A stretch of 64,000 nt of DNA from Siphonodentalium dalli (taxonomy: Eukaryota; Mollusca; Scaphopoda; Gadilida; Siphonodentaliidae), in assembly GCA_032622095.1 (NCBI GenBank), contig CP136066.1, forward strand, positions 191,262,816 to 191,326,815, given 5' to 3'. Both the position numbers and the translations under genes were made by a program. The notes under the pieces were generated by a model, which worked only from the letters and a program-made list of their open reading frames with translations, was not told the DNA's origin and ran no database searches. Position 1 is the first letter of the stretch. Each line of letters begins with the position of its first letter. Below, one piece after another: positions 36,106 to 47,014 of this stretch.

Positions 36106-36716
36106 GTCCTACAATGATTGTTCAACCAATACATAAAAAAAAAAAAATTCTGATTTCTTTTGAAAGACCGACACTGCTTATATTCAGGACGCATCAATGT
36201 TTAAGGATGCCCTCCACAGTCACTTCTATGAACCCGGAAAAGGCAAGCAGGGTTCCTCCACAAAACCACCACCAGCCCGATCACCAGAGTGCCAAAAGAA
36301 TGGTACGGTATATAGTCTATATACCATTCTTTTATAGAACTCAAATTTATACTCTGATTTTAATATAAATAAACAAAAACAACAAAATCTTTTACCCATG
36401 CACGGTAATTATCTTTTATTCATGCGCCCCTAATAACCCTCAGTTAATTGAGGGCATGGGGTATACTGTAGATAGATAGATAGAAGACACAGAGTATTTT
36501 TTTTACTGAGCATATTCATTATAATAAACATGTAGGCCTACAAATCTTCATACAAAACAAATTTAAATTTACTAAGTCAAGAAATTTTGAATTCCCACTC
36601 TTCCAACAGTGGTACCCTGCCAGGATGACTGATCGGACTATTTTATCCCGATCTGCTATTATAGACTGATCGTTGGTTCTCCCAGACATGATAAAGATAT
36701 ATTTAAGATAATTTAC

Positions 36717-37023
36717 CTGAGCCTGAGGTTGATGATTGTAACTGTTGTGGTTCACTGGCGCATTCAGATGTGTCAACATCTTCATCGTAATATTCCGTCT
36801 TAAAAGCAGGTGGAAGACGTGCATTGCTTGAATTATTCCACAAATGACTGGTAATATTGTGGAGAACCGAGTGTTCCGTCAAGTCATTTTTATTGTCAAA
36901 TTCCTCGCAACAAACACCACACGAATGGATCACTTTCTTGGCCGCCATCATCCTCCCGTTCGCAGAGAGAACGCGTCGCTTTCTTGGAGTTGTCGCTCTT
37001 CTTTCGCCATTTCCGTCTGCCAT
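36717..37023 (-). CDS. C2H2 zinc-finger gene, exon 1 (start codon, 1 finger)
   Basis: The ATG at 37023-37021 has A at -3 and G at +4, a good initiation context; further upstream in this frame there is no ATG. It encodes MADGNGERRATTPRKRRVLS (basic, possible nuclear signal) and one C2H2 finger (HSCGVCCEEFDNKNDLTEH). An acidic, Ser-rich tail ends STSGSG at a donor (ggctcag then gtaaat). The length is 307 bp, so it ends phase 1 and fits both exon 2 and exon 3. The 5' UTR and promoter are not defined. A combined product of about 1372 aa with 30 fingers is possible. Confidence 0.8.
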
Positions 37024-37283
37024 CGTTGTGATCTTATAAAACACCAAACTTGAATCCCAGACACATTAGATTGGGGGAAAAAAATTCATTTTCAATAGGT
37101 CGTCGGTGTTTTTTGTTCAAGAATTAAATATCTGGTTACACATACTGACCACCAACATAAAACGGTTAATTGAAACGCAGTCTCTCACCCTCCCTTTGCC
37201 TTGCCTTGCGCTGTATAGCCTACATCCCTCCACTTTCTCTAGCACCCAAATTAATGGTAAGAATTCATCACCATCATCACATA

Positions 37284-38110
37284 TATGGGAGGACCTTTTC
37301 ACATTTATTATTTATTTACACTTAAGGGCAAATATTTGCGCTTAAGCGCAAATAACCTCTATCATTTGTAAATAATTTGCGCTTAAGCGTCAATCATTTG
37401 CGCTTAAGCGCAAATAGATCATATTTGCGCTTAAGCGAAAATAAAAATTAATATTCATTGATTCCCCCTGAATTAATTTTAAATGGCACAGGCCTAAACA
37501 CATCACTCAAGTCTATATAGGCCCACCATATGAGGGAAGCAATCCCCCAGTAACCCCTAGATCCCTTTTATGACATGGAAATGGTATAGATCTGTGCAGG
37601 ATATGTCTCATTTATAAAATATACTTGATCTCTGTGATGGAGACACAAATTCTTGGGAACAGGGATGCTGATAATATGAAAATAGGGGTTTTTGCCCCTA
37701 TTTCAAGTCAATAAGTAGCCTACACCATATGAAGGAAGCAAGCCCCCGGTGACCCCTAATTCCCTTTTTATGGCCATGGAAATGGTATATATCTATGCGG
37801 GCGATATCCCTTTAATAAAATATACTAGAGCTCTGGGAGTGAGACACCAATTCCTGGGACACCAGGGACAGAGATGCTGATATGCATATGGAAATATGTT
37901 TTTTCTTCAACTTCGAGTCTGTATTGGGCTATTACCATGGGCCCATCATAATTTACTATGAGATGGACTCAATCATTCACAATCAGAGAGAAGTAAGGGA
38001 GTGTTAGGTATTTGCGCTTAAGCGCAAATAAATTGATGGACACATATTTGCGCTTAAGCGCAAATGATTTACGCGCAAATAAATAATAAATGTGAAAAGG
38101 GCCTCCCATA
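37284..38110. mobile_element. 827 bp MITE with 20-bp palindromes near both ends
   Basis: It starts tatgggaggaccttttcaca and ends in the complement, tgtgaaaagggcctcccata; the inverted repeat continues through ttattatttattt. Just inside each end are perfect self-complementary 20-mers ATTTGCGCTTAAGCGCAAAT, four in all (37334, 37396, 38010 and 38046), plus partial copies. The middle holds a roughly 200-bp tandem duplication (about 37510-37690 and 37720-37900). No coding capacity. The superfamily is not identified. Confidence 0.8.
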
Positions 38111-38114
38111 CACA

Positions 38115-38690
38115 TCTATATCTGAAATGTAGTTTGAAAATTTAAAATCACCACCGCACCACCGCACATACATGTACCACAGCTTCGTGTATTCTACAAT
38201 TGATCACTGACGAGAGATAACTCTATATTAACACCATCAGCCGAAATGTCTATCAACTTTCACCCCGAAGGGATCACAATAATCGCTTGCACCAAATTTT
38301 ACAAATAAATTCCTGACAGATTTTGAGAAAATCCATTTAGAAATACCAGTAAATTTTGGCCAAACGTGCATCTGACCCTTAAACAATTATACACCATTTG
38401 GAACGAGGTTTGAAGCCATGTGCACACGTCAGCATATTATCAAATCCTGTGTACCCTTCGGTATCCTTTTCCCCCACCATAATTCTATGTATTCTATCGA
38501 CTCGGATGCATCTTTTAGTTAGGATACCGACTCCTAATGGTGGTATACATAAGTACGGTACTATACATTCCTCCAATTTTCTGTATTGATTCAGATGTGT
38601 ACAACAGTAATTTCGGGTCAGAGAAATTAATCAGTCAAAATTGATAAAAATGAAATTTCCAATAAAACATTTATCCATAATGTAACTTTT
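38115..38690. other. Gene-free stretch
   Basis: No recognised gene, RNA or repeat. Confidence 0.45.
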
Positions 38691-39955
38691 AAAGGCAAGT
38701 TGTGTGGATATTTAGTGAATCAACATTTGATGAGTGAGTAGTCGTGTATTATCCAATCGGGAAGAATTTAGGCAATTATCTACTATTAACGATTTTCTAA
38801 ACCACGTCGATTGTACCATTTCAAAAAATTGTAACGGCTGGAGTACGCGCCATACTTACTTCTTTACTCTGGATGAACTAATCACGATAAATAAAAAGTA
38901 AATATTCCGACAATGCGAGTCACTGATGACCCGTGTACCGTACTGACTACTGAGGCGTGTGATGCCCATACCCATGGGTATAACATTAATTGTTTGATAA
39001 TGACAACTCTATTCCTATCAAATTCCCCCGCCGAGTGTTGCACATCATTTTAGCATGGGCTACGCCGGGTCACCATGCATTAATGTTAATGATAGTTCAT
39101 TATATTAATGCTCTATCATATATCGGGTCTTAAAATGCAACAGAAAATTCAAAGTTTTGTAATTCGTTATAATTTTGGCTAATATGTGTGAATAAGCACC
39201 GAAGATTTAAAATGCAAAACACCATTAAGCTTGGTACGACCAAGATAGATAACATATTTAAACATTCATATCTTAAGTTACCATTAACTACAAAACAGTA
39301 CATTAAATTTCATCATAGCCATAGAGAAACATTAATGGTAGTGGAGTTTGTATTCACCCAGTTCGTGTTATATATTGGACTATAAGGTAGAACATAATGT
39401 TTCCGAGGGTGTTTGAGGCCGACAAATCTAATATAGGAGAGCTGAGTGAAACCTAAAATCATATTTTGTTTAGCGGCATGACTTATTTGAAGTCAACAAA
39501 GTGACTCGGAAATATAATAACTTTATTAACTTAAAAAGTGGTTAAAATGTGAAAATAAAATATAAATTTTAAAACTAAACATAATATAAGTCAACACAAA
39601 TAATGATATTCAACAGTCTTATAAATATGCGATGCTGAAATAAAATAAACTTTTTTTCTTCAATCAGATAAAACTGAAATGAAAATGTTTCAAAATCTCT
39701 ACAGCGACTAATTTCTAAGAATACTGATATGTACATGTATGCCTATAATAAAGACTAGCTCAGTGAAAAACCGACCATAATCTGATACAGAATATGAGTA
39801 TCATGCAATTATATAATTACTGATATTGAAGATTTCACTTTTCTTTTTACTCGTATTTAAATTCGCGCAGTATTACTTTTCGCTCAGATTTGAATTCACG
39901 CCTTTTTTGTATCCGATGACAGTTTCAGTTCTTAATCTTTCCTGAAGATACAGTG
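38690..39955. other. Gene-free stretch with diverged family B sequence
   Basis: About 38970-39070 is loosely similar to the distal part of repeat family B. The rest is AT-rich with no supported gene. Confidence 0.4.
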
Positions 39956-39959
39956 TATA

Positions 39960-40160
39960 TTAACTTTACATTGACTGAGCTTCTTAAAATTCTGCGAAAA
40001 CCCAGTAGGGAGCCTCGCATATATAAGAGAATATATTGGCCTAACAATATTTACCTTGACATTGTTAGCCACTGTTTTCTCTGATATATGCGAGGCTACA
40101 TATAACTGGCACATTATCTTTAATGCTCCACCAACTCAGCTCCCGTCATGAAAGGGTTAA
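39960..40160. mobile_element. TTAA-flanked MITE (piggyBac-like), copy 3
   Basis: It starts TTAA-ctttacattgactgagctt and ends agctcccgtcatgaaaggg-TTAA. The core includes gagcctcgcatatataagag and the opposing atatatgcgaggct, with taacaatatttaccttgac as in copy 1. About 200 bp, non-coding. Confidence 0.75.
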
Positions 40161-40320
40161 ATACAATGATCACGATAATTTACATTCAGTAGAACATAAC
40201 TGCATCATCATTTGTTTTGAAGATGGATGTTGTCGGCATTATCTAAATTATCTTTATGATATAGTTAAGGATAGCATTGAAGAGATCTTGAAACAAGTAA
40301 AACAACCAACAAACGCATAG

Positions 40321-40364
40321 TTTCCATTTTGCTGCATCATAAAACCCGTCTTTGAAAGCCGAGC
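40321..40364 (-). pseudogene. Orphan fragment of a lectin-domain exon
   Basis: On the minus strand a splice-acceptor-like tgtgtattctag is followed by gctcggctttcaaagacggg, reading SAFKDGFYDAAKW. It is homologous to the start of the intact CTLD exon at 42835 (PAFLDGFYDAGTW), including the adjoining intron bases. After about 15 codons similarity stops, so it is a truncated duplicate lacking the rest of the domain. Confidence 0.75.
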
Positions 40365-40439
40365 CTAGAATACACAGGTTCGTCTTAGTGAACACAATAT
40401 TTTATTTGAACAGAACACGACATTACATTAATGCTTCAG

Positions 40440-40545
40440 AGTTTCGGCGATGTTAGTATAATGTTACATTTCCCCAGTTGGCATAGCGCCTGAATACTAA
40501 CTTATCATTTTCACGCCCCGAACAAGTACATAATATGTCTTTAAC
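40440..40545 (-). repeat. Dispersed repeat family B, copy 3
   Basis: The complement contains gtacttgttcggg, ataagttagtattcaggcgc and actggggaaatgtaac, matching 21985-22070 and 35930-36000. Confidence 0.65.
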
Positions 40546-40906
40546 CGTTTATACATACACAAATATGCAATACAAAATTCGAATGGGAATATGATTAAAA
40601 CCCATGTAGCTTTTGTGTTTAAGTTACCCCAGGTATTCAACATATCCTCGTTCGAAATAGGGTCACTGGTATTGCACCTCGATATATAGGTTAATATTGG
40701 AATCATTTGATTCTGAAATAAGCACACCGTGGACTTATACATGTTATACAGTGCGCACATCTGGTAGGTCGATTTAGGTTTATATAGATCTCTAAAAAAG
40801 TAAAAACACAACCACATAGACTGCTGAGTTAGAAAACAGATGAACAATTGTCTGAGTGTATTTTAGATAGTTGGGCTGACTTAATTAACTCAGACTGTAT
40901 GGTGGT

Positions 40907-41990
40907 ATGACCACTGTCTCATTGCATGGTTGTGGACATGGAGACGTTCTTTCGAGCACATTAAGCCTGTGTACGTTCTTACAAGACGGTTGTATATTCA
41001 CACTGAAAGAAGTAATAAGGCACTATACTTCAAAGAACACTCCAGTATTCGTGTGCTTTTTGGATGCACGTAAAGCTTTCGATCGAGTAAATCAAGAAAA
41101 ACTATTACATCTTCTGGAGAAACGATCGATTGCACCGGCAATTATTCGCATTCTCAGAAACTGGTTCATGAATCAGAGATACAATGTAAGATGGGGACAA
41201 TCGTACTCGACTGTTTTCAGGCCTACTAGTGGTGTTCGCCAGGGAGTTTTATTGAGTCCTCACCTATTCAACATTTACACGAACGAGATAAGCCATAAGC
41301 TCAACACCAGTAATGCGGGTTGTATGATTGGTAATGTGAAAATTAATCATTTTCTTATGCAGATGATATGTGTATTATGGCTCCATCTCTGGAAGGACTA
41401 CGTCGATTATTGAGAATATGTGAACAAGAGGCTAATGCTATTGATTTGGTATATAACAACCAAAAGACGGTTGGATGGCTTTCATTCCAAAATTCCTGCA
41501 CATTCGGACATTTCCAAAACTCATATTAAACGACACTGAACTCAAGTTCGTGTCCTCTTATAAGTATCTTGGTCACATACTCAATGTTGATTTTTTCTGA
41601 TAATGATGACATTATGCGCCAGTATCGTTCTATCTGCACACGTTCAAATATACTCATCAGAAAGTTTTACAGATGTTCACTTGATGTTAAGAAATATTTA
41701 TTCCAAATGTATGTATCACCATTATATTGTGCACATCTTTGGATTAACTATACCAGCAAATGTTTAAAAAAAAATCACTGTTTGTTTCAATAATGCTTAC
41801 AGAAAGTTTATTGTGTATGAAAGGTCATGTAGTGCGAGTGGGATGTTTGTAAGAGATAGAATGTTTTCCTTAGCAATGTTGATACGAAAGGGTGTGTATG
41901 CATTTCGAGAGAGAGTTTTTACATCTGGTAACGAGTTGTTAAATGCTATATGTCAATCTGATTTATTCCTTCATTAGAACCAAATTCTAT
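40907..41990 (+). pseudogene. LINE reverse transcriptase pseudogene
   Basis: The first frame carries reverse-transcriptase motifs CFLDARKAFDRVN and SGVRQGVLLSPHLFNIY. A frame change falls directly before the catalytic YADD, which is intact in the next frame (YADDMCIMAPSLEGLRRLL). A second break leads to SSYKYLGHILN and DDIMRQYRSICTRSNIL, and a further frame carries the C-terminal thumb region to about 41975. No endonuclease is seen upstream, so it is 5'-truncated as well as frame-broken. It differs from the LINE at 336-911. It ends near an AT-rich tail with ctgaaataaacattaata. Confidence 0.85.
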
Positions 41991-41999
41991 ATATGTAAT

Positions 42000-42620
42000 T
42001 GTATGTTTGATTTCCATATATGGGCATACCTTGCCTGAAATAAACATTAATAATAATTGCGACACCAAATATTTTACCGACTTATCGCGATTTTCATATG
42101 AATAATGTTGTTGATATATATATGTTGCATATATATAATTGTCTATTCAGTCCAAGTTTCCATAAGTTATGTAACTTATTAACATAACAATCTTATATTC
42201 CATGTAGTTTGGTATAAACTAATGATCAGGAGTCGTAATATGTTTTGCTCACTTTTAAAATCCCGCACCAGTGAGTGCGCTTAAAACAGTATATACTGCA
42301 CGAGTAAGGTATAGAAAAAATAACGTTGCTTCAAGAGTAGAATTGCCACACATTAAGTTTTCAATGTATACCAGCGTATAAGCCTCAATTCGCGGTCATG
42401 TCAGCAATTCATTGATGTGCCTTTGTTTCGTTCCCGTAAGTTTATAACTACACCGAGCTGGTATATTCAATGTTGGACAGTCCACTGTTATATGTATGTT
42501 CGAAATAGAATCAGAATTTGGACAATCCAGAGTGAAAACGTTGCACTGATCGTGGAAATGGTACTGCTGGTTGCATATATAACAATATAACATTTACTCT
42601 CTTGCTACATCTTGCTCTCA
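42000..42620. other. Region 3' of the minus-strand lectin
   Basis: AT-rich. On the minus strand it lies downstream of the lectin stop codon and probably includes its 3' UTR. No poly-A signal was chosen with confidence. Confidence 0.4.
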
Positions 42621-42626
42621 TCGAAG

Positions 42627-42835
42627 CTACACATCGAGTTGGCAGACTACTGGTCTCTTCTCGGTTGGACAGATCGTCGTTCTCCAAGCGAAGTCGTAGA
42701 GGTTGGCGAACATGATGCACTGATTTGTTGCCGATCCGATAGGCTCGCCGAATTGCCAAGCAAAGTAGGTCATCGCTGAACCGTCATGCAGTCTCCACGT
42801 TCCTGCGTCATAAAACCCGTCAAGGAACGCCGGAC
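42627..42835 (-). CDS. C-type lectin domain, C-terminal half exon with stop
   Basis: The acceptor tttacattctag ends at 42836. The exon supplies two bases completing the Gly split at 49722, then reads PAFLDGFYDAGTW, RLHDGSAMTYFAWQFGEPI, QCIMFANLYDFAWRTTIC and RPVVCQLDV, then TAG. This is the second half of a CTLD with the W..DG core and three conserved Cys. EPI replaces EPN/QPD and WRT replaces WND, as in the + strand paralogue, so standard Ca-dependent sugar binding is doubtful. It has no internal ATG-led frame, so simple gene finders would miss it. Intron phase and position match the + gene exactly. Confidence 0.88.
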
Positions 42836-42839
42836 CTAG

Positions 42840-43890
42840 AATGTAAATATTCGTGCAAACAATTTGTTATTTTAACAAAGCAAAATATCAAGTTAACACT
42901 TTAAAATTAATAAATAGAACTAATACCAATTAACCATTTCTATACTAAATCATCATGACGAGTAGTTGTCCCATACGTGCACCGTAGGTAGTTTGTTGAA
43001 CTTATTATCTGAACATTTACCTCACTAAATAGGGCTCCTTCTGTATTTGTATTTATCTGTCGTCTGCTTTTATCACATAAATATTCCTCAAAATGAATAG
43101 ATTATTCCAATCTATACTTGTATAACTGAGTGGGATAATCCATTTAGTATAGAACGGGTTAGCAATTAACTGATTATTTCCTGTGAAACTTCGAACATAG
43201 CTTACACACATTTATCATTCCTGATGATCACTGAATGGCATGGAATATTAATGCTGCCAAGGAGGGATCGTCAGTTCTCTTTCGCGCCAGTTTTACCCTC
43301 CCATCCCATTTCTTACCACCCTCTTCCGTCTGCGGATTAAAGGAATTCGCTCGACACGTTAAACTTCACGAGATGCTGTTCATATTCATATTTGCATACA
43401 CTGCACCAAAGGTCATAGAGAAAAGAGTTCTTTTTGTGCGATAATCATGTCAAGAAGTCAATCATTCGACGTAAGAAAAGTTGTTATTTTTTTTAGAATT
43501 TGTAGGCGCATATGTTGGGAACAACAAACTAAAAGTCGCAAGACTCCGATGTGAGAATTTTCTGAAATGGCAGTTCTCCAAGGGTGCATATTTCAGTGAA
43601 ATAAAAAAAATATGATCGCACTTGACACGTAGTGGAGCAACCACACCTGCTGCGATTCGATATTACAATAATCATAGGGTGATATTTAGGTGTAGTTTTA
43701 TACCATTAATAACTTACAATCCACTAATAGTATACCGCGCGAAGATACATACATGTGGGGCTACGTGTTTGTACTATCATCACAATAAAATACCAGATTT
43801 GATAGGGGCTAAACTAATATAGTTATTTATTATATGCTTCCCCATTAAATAGTGGGAAATTGCCGTGGCGTAGAGCGTTATATCCATCGC
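42840..43890 (-). other. Lectin intron, no recognised feature
   Basis: The first part of the roughly 6.9-kb intron between the two CTLD exons. No exon or clear repeat until the minisatellite at 43894. Confidence 0.45.
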
Positions 43891-43893
43891 CTG

Positions 43894-43959
43894 GACCGAC
43901 TCGATTGATAACACTGACCGACTCGATGGATAACACTGACCGACTCGATGGATAACACA
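43894..43959 (+). repeat. 22 bp minisatellite, three copies
   Basis: The unit gaccgactcgatggataaca + ct is repeated three times almost perfectly. Intronic to the minus-strand lectin. Confidence 0.9.
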
Positions 43960-44352
43960 ATAGTATTACTTTTTCGGAGATTACTTCCGGTTTATAGCGG
44001 CGAATCACATTAAGTTTCAAAGCGTATCAATAACAGCCGGACTATTGTTTTAATTATTGATTTTCACGGTTCATAAACTGTTATTTAATTGTTATAATGT
44101 TAACTCATTTGTTTTAATATATTCTTATCACTAAATTATGTATGCATTAATTTTCTCGCATCATTTCAGAATAAACAATAGGGACTATTTCTTATGGCGG
44201 CTATGCTCGATATTTGTCATTCAGTGGTGAGCAAATCAATTGATGGAATGTAAACAAAATGCAAATGTCGAAGCTTTCTAACAATTTGAAGTGAACTGTA
44301 GGACAAAATTAGCAGTTTTGGTGCGGTTTATAGCGCATATAATAAAAAGAAA

Positions 44353-44508
44353 ACCTACGGGTTTTTGGTTGAATACCCGGATTATCTCATTCGTGGGTGC
44401 AAGGAAGTACAGAATTTCCACTCGCGGCTTGCAGCCGCTCGTGGAAATTCTGTACTTCCTTGCACCCACTCATGAGATAATTCGGGTATTCAACCAAAAC
44501 TCGTAGGT
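44353..44508. repeat. Near-perfect 156 bp palindrome
   Basis: The left arm acctacgggtttttggttga...gtgcaaggaagtacagaatt is mirrored by aattctgtacttccttgcac...tcaaccaaaactcgtaggt. The centre is cgcggcttgcagccgctcg. It lies in the lectin intron, so the pre-mRNA would fold here. Confidence 0.9.
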
Positions 44509-44689
44509 ATTCTCTATATATCACTAGCAGGTTACCGGGCTACTGGGCAAAACTCGTCATTCGCCGTAAGCGCGCTTAAGAGGTAATGTTGAGGAGTCCA
44601 GAATGGCTCCCGGCGTTGCCTAGATTGAGAAGTATTCAAACATTTGCAAACCTTTGATATGCTGTTCTATCGGTTAAAGCCATGGAGTG

Positions 44690-45055
44690 GTTTCATTTCT
44701 GGGTTCTCCACCTTGGAAATTCCAACTACACACCCTTGACCCAGATCAAAAGTCCCAAATTTTGGGAAATCCCATTTGCACATCACCCTTGACTCGGAAA
44801 TTTCCAACCTCAAGATTTCCATCTTTTGGTAATTTCCAAAGCAACATCCCCGGTTGGAAATCTCCAGCTACATTTCTGTCCGAAGATTTTACCGAAACGT
44901 CGAAAGTAGTAAACTGTTCGATTTTTTGTATATTCCATACTGAACATATGTTGGAAAATCAAATTATCACAACAATTTCAACCTACATGTGGTTTGCAAT
45001 TTCCAACCGTTACTGTTGCTGTGTCAGACATGGAATTTCCAAATATTGAATATTT
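44690..45055 (+). repeat. Cluster of ggaaatttcc-like motifs
   Basis: At least eight variants of ggaaattcca, ggaaatttcca and tttggtaatttccaa recur irregularly. An open frame of 120 codons across it is low-complexity and not recognised as a gene. Confidence 0.6.
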
Positions 45056-45059
45056 TTTG

Positions 45060-46425
45060 TGCTGATAGAACATCTGCAGGTGTCCCTTGTTATATTAATT
45101 GAATGGCGGCTGTGTATATTGTATCTAGTCTAGTGATGTGAAATACGTGTTCTCGGCGGAGACAACATAAGAAATGCAATCTTGTCTGGATTCTGGCCCG
45201 CAAAGTCAAATGATATAATTGGCGTCATGGACCATGTCATAGAGACTTCGGTGGTTTTCGTTCAGCTAACCAAAGCAATTGGCCAAAATGAAAGAAATTT
45301 ATAGGCCTAAATCGCATAGGCATTCTTCGGAAACGTTGAAGTTGCCAATTTCATATTCATCCCGTTGGTCCACTGCCGATTCCGTGCTTTAACAATTTCT
45401 TTGGACGCAATGCTCCCGGGGGATGCCAATTCGAGAGCAATACACGACCGGAAGTCACGTGATTTTTCACACCTATTTTATGAGCCGCGGCAGATCGCGT
45501 CGAAATTCGGTTTCATGGTATTTTAAAAACTAATAACATACACGCCTAAAGCTATATTTTATCTGTAATTGATCATGTTTAACCTATTATTGTTTTGGGG
45601 ATAAAAAGGAGCATTAATTATGCACAATGTCTCCCGAAAAAAGTCGAAATTGTGAAAAATTTCAATAAGAAATACAATTTTCGAAACAATTTGGACCAAT
45701 CAGTCTTTATTGTTTTGTATGGGTATATAAGGCATTCAGGTCATTGATAAACCTATTTGAACGCTAATATCCTGTCACTGATTGAAAATATCAACCCTAA
45801 CCGAAGTCCGACTCGTTAGTTGAATTTGTTGATCAGTATAGAACTCTACTGTCGCATGTTACCTAACGCAAGTCAAGACACTGCCGGCAAACCCATTAGA
45901 CGAGCGGGATGTGAAACGCATAACGATATTACACTGAAGACAAGCTGAGAGATGTAAGCGCTTATACCCAAATCTCCTATGCCCAATTTTGCATTTTGTA
46001 TATTGGAATAGATATGCACAATCTGTATACGCGCCTTACCTCATCATACACATTTTAACATTCACTTTTGCACCGAAGTTTATGACATTTAAGTGACTTG
46101 GGTACAAGCGGATTGAGTGTTGACCAGATAAAGCCATCATTTCATTAAAAAATAACAAAAAGAAAAAAAAATCCGTTGGTCGGAAGACAATGAAAGGGTG
46201 CTGCTACATGTATCTGTCTCGACTAAATATGCAGTTGGTGGCAGACACAAGTCTGGAAATGGAACTCCAAAACAAAAATGATTTAGCGATGCCTTATATA
46301 TGCGATACCATTCCAACGATTGGTTGGTTGTGAATAATCGAGTTTTTATGATGCTTTCTTATATGTATCCCTTTTGCTAGCTCACAAAATGAATACCTTG
46401 ATTCCCGTCTCCATATAATATGACA
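45060..46425. other. Lectin intron, gene-free
   Basis: No coding or structural feature recognised. Confidence 0.45.
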
Positions 46426-46429
46426 GTTG

Positions 46430-47010
46430 AGAAAACATAATTGTTCAAGTGGCTTAATTTGGTAACCATTTGTCCTACTTATAACTTTGGTGGATATCGG
46501 CGACTAATCAAATTCGTATCAATGTTACTGCCCCTCCTCTCTCCACCCCTGATCCAAAATGGCACCAAATGTTGGGTCTGTATCACACATGATTTGATCC
46601 CTCGTACCAATGGAGAAGAACGTGCGTGGATTAGGTGGAAATTACTGCTAAACATATTTGTATGAACTTTGGTGCCATCCCCTCCCCATTCATGAGTCGA
46701 ACAGCGCCACTTTTGACATATATAAACACCCTCCATTAGACCCCTGGTATCTGGGTGATGATTATGTATAAGATTGGTGGTAATCGGTAATTAAACAAAT
46801 TGTTATCTTATGTAGTGACCCCTATCTCGACACCAATTTGGCGTTGTTAAATCACACGATTAGTTTCCTCGTATCATGGAGAAGAAAATTTATCCATTTG
46901 GTGGAAATCGGCGCTGATATAGTTTTGGTGCCCCGCTCCGTGCACCCTGACTCGAACGGCGCCATATCATGGAGATGATTACGTATATATTTGGTGGAAA
47001 TAGGATACTA
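46430..47010 (+). repeat. ~190 bp diverged tandem repeat (family C)
   Basis: Three loose units share tttggtggaaatcggcg, cccctcc.cc, gac.cgaacggcgcca and atcatggagatgattacgta. Related single units occur near 54900-55060 and 59740-60120. Not coding. Confidence 0.65.
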
Positions 47011-47014
47011 CATC

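Larger units (their letters stand above)
31941..36716 (-). other. Intron 1 of the zinc-finger gene
   Basis: About 4.8 kb between the donor gtaaatta (36716) and the acceptor at 31941, both phase 1. It contains repeats listed separately, poly-A/poly-T rich DNA near 33300-33380 and no recognised exon. Short inverted matches near 33232-33263 and 35093-35125 (agacgtttgtttccgctaac) may mark an older insertion. Confidence 0.7.

Noticed and set aside
37334-38065. CRISPR-like regularly spaced palindromic repeats
   Set aside because: Spacing is irregular, the repeats lie in two inverted clusters inside a transposon-like element, and the genome is eukaryotic.
44687-45049. 120-codon + frame resembling a Pro/Ser-rich protein
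   Set aside because: The pattern comes from repeated ggaaatttcca motifs; composition is low-complexity and no homology was recognised.
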